Assembly (NCBI GenBank): GCA_016717225.1
Contig: JADKGB010000033.1
Coordinates: 1 to 64,000 of the forward strand
From: Flavobacteriales bacterium
GTDB lineage: Bacteria > Bacteroidota > Bacteroidia > Flavobacteriales_F > PHOS-HE28
Direction: 5' to 3'
DNA: 64,000 nucleotides
Shown here: piece by piece, positions 27,355 through 36,884 of the stretch
Layout: each line of letters begins with the position of its first letter
Numbering within the stretch: position 1 is the stretch's first letter
Made by a program: the position numbers and the translations under genes
Notes under the pieces: model-generated
Told to the model about the DNA's origin: nothing
What the model saw: the letters and a program-made list of their open reading frames with translations, nothing else
Databases searched by the model: none

Positions 27355-28377
27355 GTGCCCAAGATCAAACGAGAGTATTCCATTGCCATTATGATCATTG
27401 GGGCGTTCGTGCTCCTCTATTTCGGCATCAATTACCTGAAGGGACTGAATGTGCTGCAAGGGCGCAACGTGTATTACGCTGTGTATCCGGATGTGAGTGG
27501 TATCAACGATGCCAGCCCGGTGCTTTTCCATGGAATGAAGGTGGGGCAGGTGATCGGCACCGAACTTCTGCCGGATGGAAGCGGCAATGTGGCCGTAGCG
27601 TTCCAGGTGAACGACGACCGACTGGTTCTCAACAAAGGTTGCAAAGCGGAGATATACAGCAGTGACCTGTTCACGCGAGCTATCCAGATCGTGATGGGTG
27701 AAGGAGCACCGAGCCTTCGCGGGGATACGCTGAGCAGTGGAGCGCAAGCCAGCCTTACCGAAAGTGTAGGCCAACAGTTGGATCCGATCAAGCGCAAGAT
27801 GGAAGTGATGCTCGCTAACGTTGACAGTGTTTTGAGTTCCGTTCAATTGGTCCTCAGCGACAAGGCGATCGGCGATATCAACGGGAGCTTGTCCAGTTTG
27901 CGTGGAACCTTGCAGAACATCCAAGGCACAACGCAGCGTCTGAACGGGATACTCGATGCGGAGACCGCTTCTATCAATGCTACGCTGGAGAATCTGAACA
28001 AGGTGAGCACCACGCTCGCCAATAACAGCGACGAGTTGAACAGGATCTTCGCGAACGCTGATTCACTGATGGCCGCTTTGGGTGACGGAAGGCTGGAAAA
28101 AATGTTGGCCAACCTGAACGGGACCAGCGAGCAGTTGAAGTTGGCCATGACCAAGGTGAACGAGGGCAAAGGCACATTGGGCAAGTTGTTGAAGGACGAC
28201 AGCTTGTACAACAATATGAACGAAGCCACACGCGAGTTGGATCTGCTGCTCGAAGATCTGAGACTCAACCCGAATCGCTACCTGAGCATCTTCGGGAAGA
28301 AGGACCGTTTGCCCAAATTGAGCGATGCGGATATCGAACGCATCCAACAGAGTTATCAGAAGCAGCCGAAGCCGTGA
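27355..28377 (+). CDS. MlaD/MCE-family lipid-transport protein
   Basis: A 340-residue protein with a GTG start 11 bases after the amidase. One N-terminal transmembrane anchor (YSIAIMIIGAFVLLYFGINY) is followed by an MCE domain at about 37-125 (YYAVYPDVSGINDASPVLFH, GMKVGQVIGTELLPDG). A long, mostly helical tail (about 130-300) is rich in heptad-like Leu/Asn patterns and could form a periplasmic coiled coil. MCE proteins carry lipids between membranes; no MlaE/MlaF partners are nearby. The GTGA overlap with the next FeS gene shows translational coupling. Confidence 0.9.
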   Translation: MPKIKREYSIAIMIIGAFVLLYFGINYLKGLNVLQGRNVYYAVYPDVSGINDASPVLFHGMKVGQVIGTELLPDGSGNVAVAFQVNDDRLVLNKGCKAEIYSSDLFTRAIQIVMGEGAPSLRGDTLSSGAQASLTESVGQQLDPIKRKMEVMLANVDSVLSSVQLVLSDKAIGDINGSLSSLRGTLQNIQGTTQRLNGILDAETASINATLENLNKVSTTLANNSDELNRIFANADSLMAALGDGRLEKMLANLNGTSEQLKLAMTKVNEGKGTLGKLLKDDSLYNNMNEATRELDLLLEDLRLNPNRYLSIFGKKDRLPKLSDADIERIQQSYQKQPKP

Positions 28378-29696
28378 TCAGCAGCATCGTCTTCGTTGTG
28401 TTGCTCGGCGCGGCGAGCTGGCTCTTCGGACGCAACATCCTGCGCATCCGCAGGAACATATTGCTGGGCCGCGATGTTGCGATCAACGACCGCAAGAGCG
28501 AGCGCTGGGCGGTGATGACGCGTGTGGCGCTCGGACAGAGCAAGATGATGGTGCGGCCGATCGTCGGCGTCCTGCACATCATCGTTTACGCGGGCTTCGT
28601 CATCATCAACATCGAAGTGCTGGAGATCCTCATCGATGGCATCTTGGGAACCCACCGGGTGCTCAGTTTCATGGGCGGCTTCTACGACTTTCTTATCGGC
28701 AGCTTCGAATGCTTGGCGCTTGGCGTGTTGTTGGCATGCGTGGTTTTTCTGATCCGGCGGGAAGGCCTGCGGGTCAAGCGTTTCTGGATGAAGGAAATGA
28801 CCGGCTGGCCTCGCAGCGATGCGAGCATTATTCTCTTCACGGAGATCGCGCTGATGATGGCGTTCCTGCTGATGAACGCGGCGGACTTCGCATTGCAAGG
28901 CATGGGGCAGGATCACTACATCACGGCTGGTGCGTTCCCGATAAGCAGCGTCCTCGCTGGGCTTTTCGACTTTCACGCGATCCAGCCTTCCAGCTTGATC
29001 CTGATCGAGCGCATTTGCTGGTGGTTCCACATCATCGGCATCCTGGCCTTCCTGAACTACCTGGTCGTCAGCAAGCACTTGCACATCCTGCTGGCCTTCC
29101 CCAACGTGTGGTATAGCAGCTTGAAGCCGAAGACCGAACTGGCGAACATGGAGCGGGTCACTGGCGAAGTGAAGAGCATGTTGGATCCGGCGATCGCGCC
29201 TCCGGTTGCCTCAGCGCGAAAGGTTGAGGGCGTTGAGATGCCCGAACGTTTCGGAGCAAAGGATGTCTTCGACCTGAACTGGAAACAGCTGATGGACGCC
29301 ATGACCTGCACGGAGTGTGGCCGTTGCAGCAGTGTGTGCCCGGCGAATCTTACCGGCAAGCTCTTGAGCCCGCGCAAGATCATGATGGATACGCGCGATC
29401 GCCTCGAAGAAGTGGGCAAGGTGATCGATGCCAAAGGCAAGTGGGAGGACGACGGCAAGGGGCTCGGAAGCCGCATCACCGACGAAGAGCTTTGGGCCTG
29501 TACTACGTGCAATGCATGCACTGAGGCTTGCCCGGTGAATATCGACCCGGTCGGCATCATTACCGATATGAGGCGCTACCTTGTGATGGAAGAAAGCAAG
29601 ATGCCGGGCTCATTGACCACCATGAGCACCAACATGGAGAACAACGGCGCACCTTGGGCATTCGCACAAAGCGACCGCCTGAAATGGACCGAGTAG
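28374..29696 (+). CDS. Membrane (Fe-S) oxidoreductase, heterodisulfide-reductase C/E-like
   Basis: A 440-residue protein with a GTG start overlapping the mlaD stop. An N-terminal membrane part with about five helices (ISSIVFVVLLGAASWLFG, GVLHIIVYAGFVIINIEV, ASIILFTEIALMMAFLLMN, IIGILAFLNYLVVSKHLH) resembles an NarI/HdrE-like cytochrome module. The soluble C-terminal part has two ferredoxin clusters, CTECGRCSSVCP at about 311 and CTTCNACTEACP at about 379. With the CCG protein two genes downstream it forms a likely membrane electron-transfer complex. Electron donor and acceptor are not known for the Bacteroidota version. Confidence 0.9.
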   Translation: MISSIVFVVLLGAASWLFGRNILRIRRNILLGRDVAINDRKSERWAVMTRVALGQSKMMVRPIVGVLHIIVYAGFVIINIEVLEILIDGILGTHRVLSFMGGFYDFLIGSFECLALGVLLACVVFLIRREGLRVKRFWMKEMTGWPRSDASIILFTEIALMMAFLLMNAADFALQGMGQDHYITAGAFPISSVLAGLFDFHAIQPSSLILIERICWWFHIIGILAFLNYLVVSKHLHILLAFPNVWYSSLKPKTELANMERVTGEVKSMLDPAIAPPVASARKVEGVEMPERFGAKDVFDLNWKQLMDAMTCTECGRCSSVCPANLTGKLLSPRKIMMDTRDRLEEVGKVIDAKGKWEDDGKGLGSRITDEELWACTTCNACTEACPVNIDPVGIITDMRRYLVMEESKMPGSLTTMSTNMENNGAPWAFAQSDRLKWTE

Positions 29697-29740
29697 GAGA
29701 GGAGCATAGGTAGCCTCACGAAGCCGAAAACCAGAAGAAG

Positions 29741-30163
29741 ATGAAGAATCCCACCCTGATAGAAACCACCGAAGGCGGCAAGAAGATCAGCCCCAAGCTG
29801 CCCGCTTATATCAAGAACTTCTTGATCGACATCGATGGGACCATCTGCGACGATATCCCCAACGAAGAGCCTTGGCGCATGGCCGATGCGGAGGTCTTTC
29901 CGGAAGCATTGGAGAAATTGAACAAGTGGTTCGAAGAGGGGCATATCATCACCTTCTTCACCAGCAGAACCGAAGCACATCGCGAGGTCACGGAAGTCTG
30001 GTTGAAGAAGCACGGCTTTCAATACCACGGCATGCTGATGGGCAAGCCCCGTGGCGGCAACTACCACTGGATCGATGACCGCGAGGTGCGCGCTACGCGA
30101 TACCTCGGACATTTCACGGATCTGGTGGAGAAGGAAGCGACCATTCAGGTTTTCGAAGAATGA
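29741..30163 (+). CDS. HAD-like phosphatase domain protein
   Basis: A 140-residue protein with HAD motif I in NFLIDIDGTICDD (DxDGT), motif II in IITFFTSRTEAHREV, a Lys in GMLMGKPRGGNYHWI, and motif IV-like IDDREVRATRYLG. It has no cap domain, so it is a minimal HAD phosphohydrolase. Homologues in Flavobacteriia are often labelled phosphoheptose isomerase, which the motifs do not support. It sits between two Fe-S protein genes, and its stop overlaps the next start (ATGA). Substrate unknown; its fixed place may mean it serves the same redox complex. Confidence 0.8.
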   Translation: MKNPTLIETTEGGKKISPKLPAYIKNFLIDIDGTICDDIPNEEPWRMADAEVFPEALEKLNKWFEEGHIITFFTSRTEAHREVTEVWLKKHGFQYHGMLMGKPRGGNYHWIDDREVRATRYLGHFTDLVEKEATIQVFEE

Positions 30164-30951
30164 GCGAACAGGTCCACGTTCCCACGATCGCCGAATTCAC
30201 CGCGCGGGGCGAAACGCCCGAAGTGTTGTTCTGGGTGGGTTGCGCCGGTTCGTTCGATGATCGCGCCAAGAAGATCACCAAGGCCTTTGTGCGGATCCTG
30301 AACGCGGCGAAAGTCAAGTTCGCGGTGTTGGGGCAAGAAGAATCCTGCAGTGGCGATCCTGCCCGCCGTGCTGGTAACGAGTTCCTCTTCCAGATGCAGG
30401 CGCTCAACAACATCACGGTGCTGAACGGCTACGGGGTGAAGCGCATCGTAACGGCCTGCCCGCACTGTTTCAACACCCTGAAGAACGAGTATCCAGCGCT
30501 TGGCGGCAGCTACGAGGTGATGCACCACACGCAGTTCATCAATGCGCTGATGAAAGAGGGACGGATCAAAGTGGAAGGCGGCAGTTTCGCTGGCAAGCGC
30601 ATCACGTTCCATGATCCCTGTTACCTCGGTCGCGGCAATGGCGAATACGAAGCCCCGCGTGAAGTGCTGCTGAAATTGGATGCCGCGCTGATCGAGTTGA
30701 AGCGCAGCAAACAGAACGGTCTTTGCTGCGGTGCCGGTGGTGCACAAATGTTCAAGGAGGCCGAGCCCGGTAACAAGGAGGTGAACATTGAACGCAGCGA
30801 AGAGGCCTTGGCCGCGTCACCGAACATCATCGCCGCCGGCTGTCCGTTCTGCAACACCATGCTGACGGACGGCGTCAAGCATTTCAACATGGAAGGGGAT
30901 GTGCAGGTCATGGATGTCGCGGAATTGGTGGCCAATGCCGCCGACCTGTAG
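30160..30951 (+). CDS. (Fe-S)-binding protein with CCG domains, HdrB/LutA-like
   Basis: A 263-residue protein starting in the ATGA overlap. Two cysteine-rich CCG domains are visible. The first runs from FWVGCAGSFDDRAKK through ESCSGDPARRAG to VTACPHCFNTLKNEYP. The second runs from TFHDPCYLGRGNGEYEAPRE through NGLCCGAGGAQMF to AAGCPFCNTMLTDG. Such domains bind a non-cubane [4Fe-4S] cluster in HdrB and its relatives. It is the probable catalytic or electron-accepting partner of the membrane Fe-S protein upstream. Its last Leu codon and TAG stop lie inside an inverted-repeat element. Confidence 0.92.
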   Translation: MSEQVHVPTIAEFTARGETPEVLFWVGCAGSFDDRAKKITKAFVRILNAAKVKFAVLGQEESCSGDPARRAGNEFLFQMQALNNITVLNGYGVKRIVTACPHCFNTLKNEYPALGGSYEVMHHTQFINALMKEGRIKVEGGSFAGKRITFHDPCYLGRGNGEYEAPREVLLKLDAALIELKRSKQNGLCCGAGGAQMFKEAEPGNKEVNIERSEEALAASPNIIAAGCPFCNTMLTDGVKHFNMEGDVQVMDVAELVANAADL

Positions 30952-31363
30952 GGGCGCACGTTCACGTCGCCCGCATCCAGCACGTTCACGTCGCCCGCAT
31001 CCAGCACGTTCACGTCGCCGCCAGCACGCTGCCGTATTTTCGGCATCAGCACCCACGCTCCGCACCACGCCACTCCGGAAACGCACCCACGATTCGCCGG
31101 CCTGTATTTGTGACGTTCTGCCAGGTGGGTGGCGGGCGCGGAGAGCCGGCAGGGACTAGGAATGTGAGGTCACTCAAGCCCGACCACTTCCAGGTGTCAC
31201 GAGCAACAGGCACATGGTCCACCGCCGTTGGGCCGCACCGGGCGTTGGGTGCTACGGGGGGCGGGGGGGGAAATGAACGGGCGACCCACCTGTCACTTTT
31301 GGCAACGCGGCTACCACAAGGACGACAGTGACATGACCGGCACGTGAACGTCGCCCCTACAGG
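30945..31363. mobile_element. Inverted-repeat (MITE/REP-like) element between convergent genes
   Basis: The left end reads CCTGTAGGGGCG-C-ACGTTCACGT (30945-30967). The right end, on the opposite strand, reads CCTGTAGGGGCGACGTTCACGT (31363-31342), so the two are inverted copies differing by one base. The ~420-bp interior has no gene. It contains a 24-bp tandem repeat next to the left end and a G-rich tract at 31254-31272. The CTG-TAG in each end is the last codon and stop of the Fe-S gene on one side and of the tricorn-like gene on the other. Size and ends suit a non-autonomous element or a pair of REP-type palindromes. Confidence 0.65.
30957..31019. repeat. 24-bp tandem repeat, 2.6 copies
   Basis: Units begin CACGTTCACGTCGCCC and recur at 30957, 30981 and 31005 with exact 24-base spacing; the third copy is partial. 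Each holds the palindrome ACGT-TC-ACGT. The array is an amplified end of the inverted-repeat element. Confidence 0.85.
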
Positions 31364-34300
31364 CCCAACAACAACTTCACGGCCGCCTCCAACTGCTGGT
31401 CGCGGCCTTGGCTTACAACACCTGGATCCAACGCCTGCTTCACATCGGGTTCCAATTGCAGGTTCTCCATGAAATTGCCGCTGTTGTCCACCATGCCCAC
31501 TTGCGGTATGCCGAACCACATGCCGTTCTGCAGGCCTTCCCACCATACGGCGGTGCCGGTGCCGGGCACGGGCATGCCTACCAGCTTGCCCACGCCGAGC
31601 GCGCGGTACGTGACAGGGAACAAATGCGCATCGCTGTAGTTGCTCTCGCTCATCACCACGCAGCTCGGCTTTTGCCACTTGAACTGTGGCTCGGTGCCGA
31701 GGTTCTGTCCGCGTGGCTCCATGCGCATGTAGGTCTTGCCGCCAAGGAAAGTCGCGAGATCATCGTGCAACCAGCCGCCGCCGTTGAAGCGGGTGTCAAC
31801 CACCAAGCCCTGCTTCCCGCTGTATCGTCCCAAAGCTTCCTCGTATACGATCCGGTAGCTGTGATCGTCCATTCCTTCCACATGCACGTAGCCCAGCTTG
31901 CCGCCGCTGAGACTGTCCACCAAATGACGGCAGCGCTCCACCCAACGGTGATAGAGCAGTTCGGCTTCTTCGCCGCCGTTGATCGGCTTCACGCTTTCCT
32001 CCCAACGCGTGTTGGACTTGGGATCGAACATGGAAAGTAGAGTGGGTTTGCCGGCCTTGCGGTTAAGCAGTTTGCTGGGGTCAATATCGGCAGCGATCAT
32101 TTGGCCGTCGATCTTCTCGATCACATGTCCTGCCTTGATCTTCGAATCCTTCTTGATCACGGGGCTCTTGTCCATCACCTCTGCGATCTTCAGCCCTGGG
32201 CCTGGTTCGTACGCGAAGAGCACGCCGAGGCTGGCGGTCTCGTCAGCGTTCGGGGTCTCCATGCGGAAGCCGCTGCCGGTGTGGCTGGCGTTCAACTCAC
32301 CGAGCATCTCGCTGCATAGCTCAGCCATATCGAAGTTATTGTTGATGAAGGGCAGGTAGCGCTGGTACTCTGCTTTGTACTTGTCCCAATCAACACCCTG
32401 CAGATCCACGCGGTAGAACTTCTTCTTCACCTGGCGCCAGATGTGTTCGAAGAGGTACGCGCGCTCGGCGGTCTCGTTCAGCAACATGTCGCCGTTGATG
32501 CCCACGCCCTTGTTCTCGTTCTTCTCCAGATCGTAGCGGTTGATGGCGCCATTGTTCATGTAGAACAGGTTCTTGCCGCCTTTGTCCAAGTTCAGCGCGT
32601 AGGCGAAACCGTCGCCCATCTTGTTCAGGATCTTCGTTTCGCGTGTACGGATCTCGAACTGCCACAGATCGTGGCCCTTCTCGAAGCGTGCGAGGTAGTA
32701 TAGCTTCTCGCCGTCCTTGCTCAGCACCGCGCCACTGAGGGCGCTGGAGTTCGGTGTCAAGCGCACTTTGCGGTCATGAATGCCGGCCAACTCGATCTTG
32801 ATGGGTTCGACCTTCTTGTCCTTGTCCTCCTCTTCCTTCTTCTTCGCATCCTTCTCCTTCTTTTCCTTTTTCTCTTTCTCTGTCTTGCCGTCGTCCTCGC
32901 CATCCTTCTTCTTCTCCTCTTCCTCCTTTGCGAGCGCCGCTTCTTCCTTGGTCATCTTGTATTTGTCGAAGGCTTCCTGCGTGAGGAACAGCGCGTAGGC
33001 ATCGCTCTGTCCGCCCCAGCTGGCGTGGTTCTTCATGCCGTCGCGATCGCTCACGAAAAGGATGGCCTTGCCGTCCATGGCCCACTGGGGAGAGTAACCG
33101 CCGTAGCCGCTCCTCGTGAGGTCAACGATCTCTTTGCCGCCCTCTGCGCCCACCAACCCCACCTGTCCCACCCACTGTTCGTCGTTCAGGAAGTTCACCA
33201 GGAACCACTTGCTGTCAGGGCTCCATTCGTACCACTGGTCCCCATCACTATAGCTGTAGTTCTTGTTTCCAGGAACAACAACACGCGACAGCTTGCTCGC
33301 AAGGTTCAACACCTTCAAAGTCGTGCGTTCTTCCAAGTACGCCACTTCCTTGCCATCGGGTGAATAGGCGCACTGGAACTCCTCGGCTGGTGTGGTGAGC
33401 AGCGCTTCCTCCTTCAGCACGGTGGCATTGAAGAAGTACTTCTCTTCCTTACGGACGATCGTGGTGGTATAGAGGTCCCAGCTCTGTCCGCGTTCGGTAG
33501 CGTAGAGCAACGTGCGGCCATCGGGGCTGAAGCTCACGTTGCGCTCCTGCTCCGGTGTGTTGGTCACGCGGCGGGTGGTTCCCTCGGCAACGGACGTCAC
33601 GAACACTTCACCGCGGTGGATGAAGGCTACCTCCTTGCCGTTCTTGGATACCTCGTACTCATCCGCGTTGTTCACGTTGATGGTTTTCTCCGGGTTGTAC
33701 CGGCCGTCGGTGTTGATGCGCACAGCCAATTTCTTCGGCTCGCTTCCATCGGTCATGGTATACAACTCGCCGCGATAGCTGAAGCAAAGCACACCGCCGT
33801 CGCTCATGCTGAGGTAACGCACCGGGTGATTCGCGAACCGGCTCACTTGTGTGCTCGCGCCACCAGCAGCTGGCATCTTGTGAACGTTGAACGAACCCTT
33901 CTCCTCGGTGAGGTAATAGATCGTGTTACCGTCCTTGCTGAAGATCGGGTTGCGGTCTTCGCCCGTGAACGTTGTGAGTTGCTTGTACTCTTTCGTGGAA
34001 GGGTTGAAGGTCCAGATGTCGCGTGTAACGCTGCTGGTGTGGTGCTTGCGCCAGGTGTCCTCGTATCCCTTACGGTCGTGGTAGGCGATGAGGGTTCCTG
34101 AGGAGTTGTACCGCGCCCTTTCCATGGCGATGGTGCTGAGCTGCATGGGGCGGCCACCTTTCACCGGAACCGAATACAATTCGCCCAAACCGCCCACGGG
34201 GAACTGCTGCATGCGCACATCATCCTGCCGGCCGCCATAGAAGATCACCTGGCTGTTGTCGGCCGAGAAGTCGCTGGGGACTTCGCCGGATGAATCGAAG

Positions 34301-34609
34301 GTGAGGCGCGCAGGTGTGCCGCCGGTGCTGGGCATCACGAATACGTCGGCGTTGCCGTAGCGCATACTAGCGAATGCCAATTGTGTCCCATCGTGGCTCC
34401 AGATCGGCGTGTAGTCCAAGGCTTCGTTGGTGGTCAATGAAATTGCATCGCCACCGTTGGCCGGCACCCGCCAGATGTCGCCCTGGTAGCAAAAGGCGAT
34501 CGTCTGTCCATCGGGACTTATCGCTGCGTTGCGCAGCCAGAGACGATCGGTCTGGGTGAACGACGGTAAAGAGAAGGGCGGAAGCGACCAGCAGAAGCGA
34601 ACGGTTCAT
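31357..34609 (-). CDS. Tricorn-like S41 protease with WD40/TolB propellers (one frameshift at the signal peptide)
   Basis: The main frame (31357-about 34557) encodes about 1065 residues. TolB/WD40-type propeller repeats fill the N-terminal half (PIWSHDGTQLAFASMRYGNA, NVSFSPDGRTLLYATERGQ), followed by a Lys/Glu-rich linker of about 40 residues, a PDZ-like domain (KAGHVIEKIDGQMI) and an S41/tricorn catalytic core (LVVDTRFNGGGWLHDDLATF; SESNYSDAHLFP with the Ser; GMPVPGTGTAVWWEG). The signal peptide (MNRSLLLVASALLFTV, from ATG 34609) is in another frame, and FTQTDRLWLRNAAISPDG resumes the mature protein after a one-base shift near 34557. It is a likely periplasmic peptide-degrading enzyme. The stop lies in the inverted-repeat element. 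Confidence 0.85.
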
Positions 34610-34749
34610 GACGTTGGTTGAAATTCGTTTTTACGCGAAGGGCCGCTAAACTATCCGCCCCAATGATGCGGTCGTCACGGGACGAGCGGTTGATCGACAT
34701 GCACCTTTGCAACATGATCGGTGTCACCGCCTATCGTTCGATCCAAACC

Positions 34750-35097
34750 ATGGCACCCCATGCACGCGTGTGGGTGTACAAGAGCGCAAAGCCATTCACC
34801 GCCGAGCAGCGCACGGCGATCCTCGCTCGTGGACACACCTTCACCAAGTCATGGGCTGCTCACGGCGCTGCTTTGGACGCGTGTGTGGACGTGCTGCACG
34901 ACCATTTCGTAGTGATCGCTGTGGATGAGCAACAGGCCATGGCCAGCGGGTGCAGTATTGACAAGAGCGTGCAGCTGGTGCAGACGTTGGAGCGCGAACT
35001 CGGTCTTCAACTCACCGATCGAATGGTGGTACTTTACGACAAGGATGGTGTGATCGCCACATGCCGTACGCTCGGGGTTAGGCATTTTGCACAATGA
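34750..35097 (+). CDS. Conserved Bacteroidota protein, mislabelled 'ABC transporter ATPase'
   Basis: A 115-residue protein starting at ATG 34750. The segment ARVWVYKSAKPFTAEQ, then SWAAHGAALDACVDVLHDHF, VVIAVDEQQAMASGCSIDKS and TDRMVVLYDKDG match a Bacteroidota family that is often annotated as an ABC transporter ATPase. It has no Walker A or signature motif, so that name is unsupported. The family is usually about 150 residues; this copy seems to lack the C-terminal portion. In relatives it often lies next to the amidase/MCE/Fe-S operon; here the tricorn gene and the inverted-repeat element intervene. Confidence 0.7.
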   Translation: MAPHARVWVYKSAKPFTAEQRTAILARGHTFTKSWAAHGAALDACVDVLHDHFVVIAVDEQQAMASGCSIDKSVQLVQTLERELGLQLTDRMVVLYDKDGVIATCRTLGVRHFAQ

Positions 35098-35289
35098 CCT
35101 GTGGAACGCGATGAGCATCGCTGTAGGAATAACGCTATCAGCATTGGTGGTGGCCAAGAGCGGTACCCGGCGCCTGTGTTTCCGCTCATGTTGCCGGCCC
35201 GTCCTGTTGGGCTTGGGGTTGAACAGAGCGCCATAGCACTGCCCTCTTGGCAACTGTCCGGTACTCGCCTTCAGTCGGTCCTCGTCGGA

Positions 35290-36884
35290 ATGATCGATGC
35301 GTTGCGCCGCATGGGCTGGCCAGGACTTTTGCTCTGCCTGTTCGCGCTGCTCGTGAATGCGCTGGGGATCTTTTCTTTTAGGGCCCAAGAATGCCGCGCG
35401 ATCGCATGGTCCGCGGCCGCCAGCGCAACATTGGACGGACTTGCCGAGGACCGTTCGACCGTATCCCGGTAGTGGAACTCCAGGTGCAGCCCGAACTGTG
35501 GATGCGTCTCGGGAGCATTTGCCTATGACCGGTGGGGAAACGTCCCCGCTATCATCCGATCCAACGGGTTGGAACACCATGCGGAATTCCGGTACCGGGG
35601 TGGGGTTTTACCGCGCATTTCCGGGATCGAAGAAGTCATTCCGGCTGAAGCTCGAAAACGCAACCCCTTCGCACCATTCCGTTCGTTGGATTTTGAATCC
35701 GAAGACCGCTGACCTATTGCACAACCGCATGTCGTGCATTATTGCAGACCAAATGGGCGTTGCTTGTCCTTTCGATGGGTTCGTCTTCGTAAGGCTGAAC
35801 GGTGAGTGATCGTGGTAATGGAAGCTTTATCGAGCACATCGGTGGACGTTTTGAACAATTGCGCGGTGTAGCCAAGGGCCAGGTTCCCTGTGTTCAAGGG
35901 TGACTTCCCCACCGATTGATCTGGAACAGTGTGCCGAAAGGCAAGCTTCTTTGGGCTTCGGCTGATTTCTGGCAATATGAGAGCAAGCCGATAGCTCGGA
36001 AGCCAAGGCATTGTTACAAGCCGCTATTCAATGGGTGAATGCCGCTGATAGTCTTCGGCCTTCCATTGATTCCTTGGCTCGCTGTCTCGACCTGAGCGCC
36101 TTTGCACGGTTCAATGCGCTCATTCATCTGCTCGAACTTGGCACATCGATAATTTCATAATCAATGGTTGGTCCGTTCAGCGGACACGGGTTTGTTGTAT
36201 CCCGTTCTCTGGGATGCACACCCGCTCTTCGATCGGGAAGTATGCCATTTCCATTTCACGCCCGATGCGTTGTCATTCCATTTGATGCGGACAAGGACTG
36301 GCGGTTGGAGCGCGATCGCGCTTTGTATCGCGGCTGGCTTGCAATGAACGACGGCGGGAAGTTCGATGAGCTTTATCAAGAGCAGATCACGAAGCTTCGT
36401 TCAGCGGTGCTTCAGGATAGAAACCGTAGCACACTGGTAACCGACATGGGTGAACATGTACCGAACTTCAGCCGTTCAGTGGGTGCGTGGGTTGAACCGC
36501 TTCAGCGAAGGCATGCACGCGCATTGGGAGCGCACGCGCGATGCGTTCCAGATCCGGTCGTTCAAGGTGATCACAACGGACACAACCTTGAAGATCTCGT
36601 GTTTGAGCGAGGTTGCGTTGCGGATGGAGCATTCGGCTGGCCAAGAGGTGTTGGAGGTTCTTTCCACCAATGGCCGAGGTGCTGTAATGCTGGATTCACT
36701 CCCGGGCACGGTGCTGATCCATCCGGTGGTAAGCGCTCCGAACCAGGAGTACAGCGATCCTTATTCAGCATGGAATTACTGTGTTACCGAACCGATCGAC
36801 GTTACGTTCCACATAGCAAGCGGGGTACCAACCGCGCTACACTTCTTCAATGCCGTTACCGATGAGGAGATCACGCCGAACTAG
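35290..36884 (+). pseudogene. CotH-like protein gene broken by several frameshifts
   Basis: Pieces in all three forward frames read in order as one protein. First comes an N-terminal membrane anchor (GWPGLLLCLFALLVNALGIF), then YDRWGNVPAIIRSNGLEHHA and EFRYRGG, then GSKKSFRLKLENATPSHHSV with DQMGVACPFDGFVFVRLNGE, which is the CotH signature. These are followed by LDLSAFARFNALIHLLELG, then WLVRSADTGLLYPVLWDAHP, then DWRLERDRALYRGWLAMNDG, and finally WVRGLNRFSEGMHAHWERTR to the stop at 36884. At least six frame changes are needed. CotH proteins are atypical kinases or envelope proteins. It overlaps the next CotH-like gene by 23 bases, so both belong to one unit. Confidence 0.65.

Noticed and set aside
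31254..31272. G-rich tract as a G-quadruplex
   Set aside because: There are two G runs, not four, and the tract may be affected by homopolymer errors.
31046..31678. 210-codon minus-strand frame in the inverted-repeat element
   Set aside because: It overlaps the end of the tricorn-like gene, is Arg/His/Pro-rich, and has no similarity to a transposase; a passenger gene is not supported.
34849..35580. 243-codon minus-strand frame
   Set aside because: No domain, Arg/Pro-rich shadow composition, and it overlaps the conserved plus-strand GCSIDKS protein and the CotH-like start.
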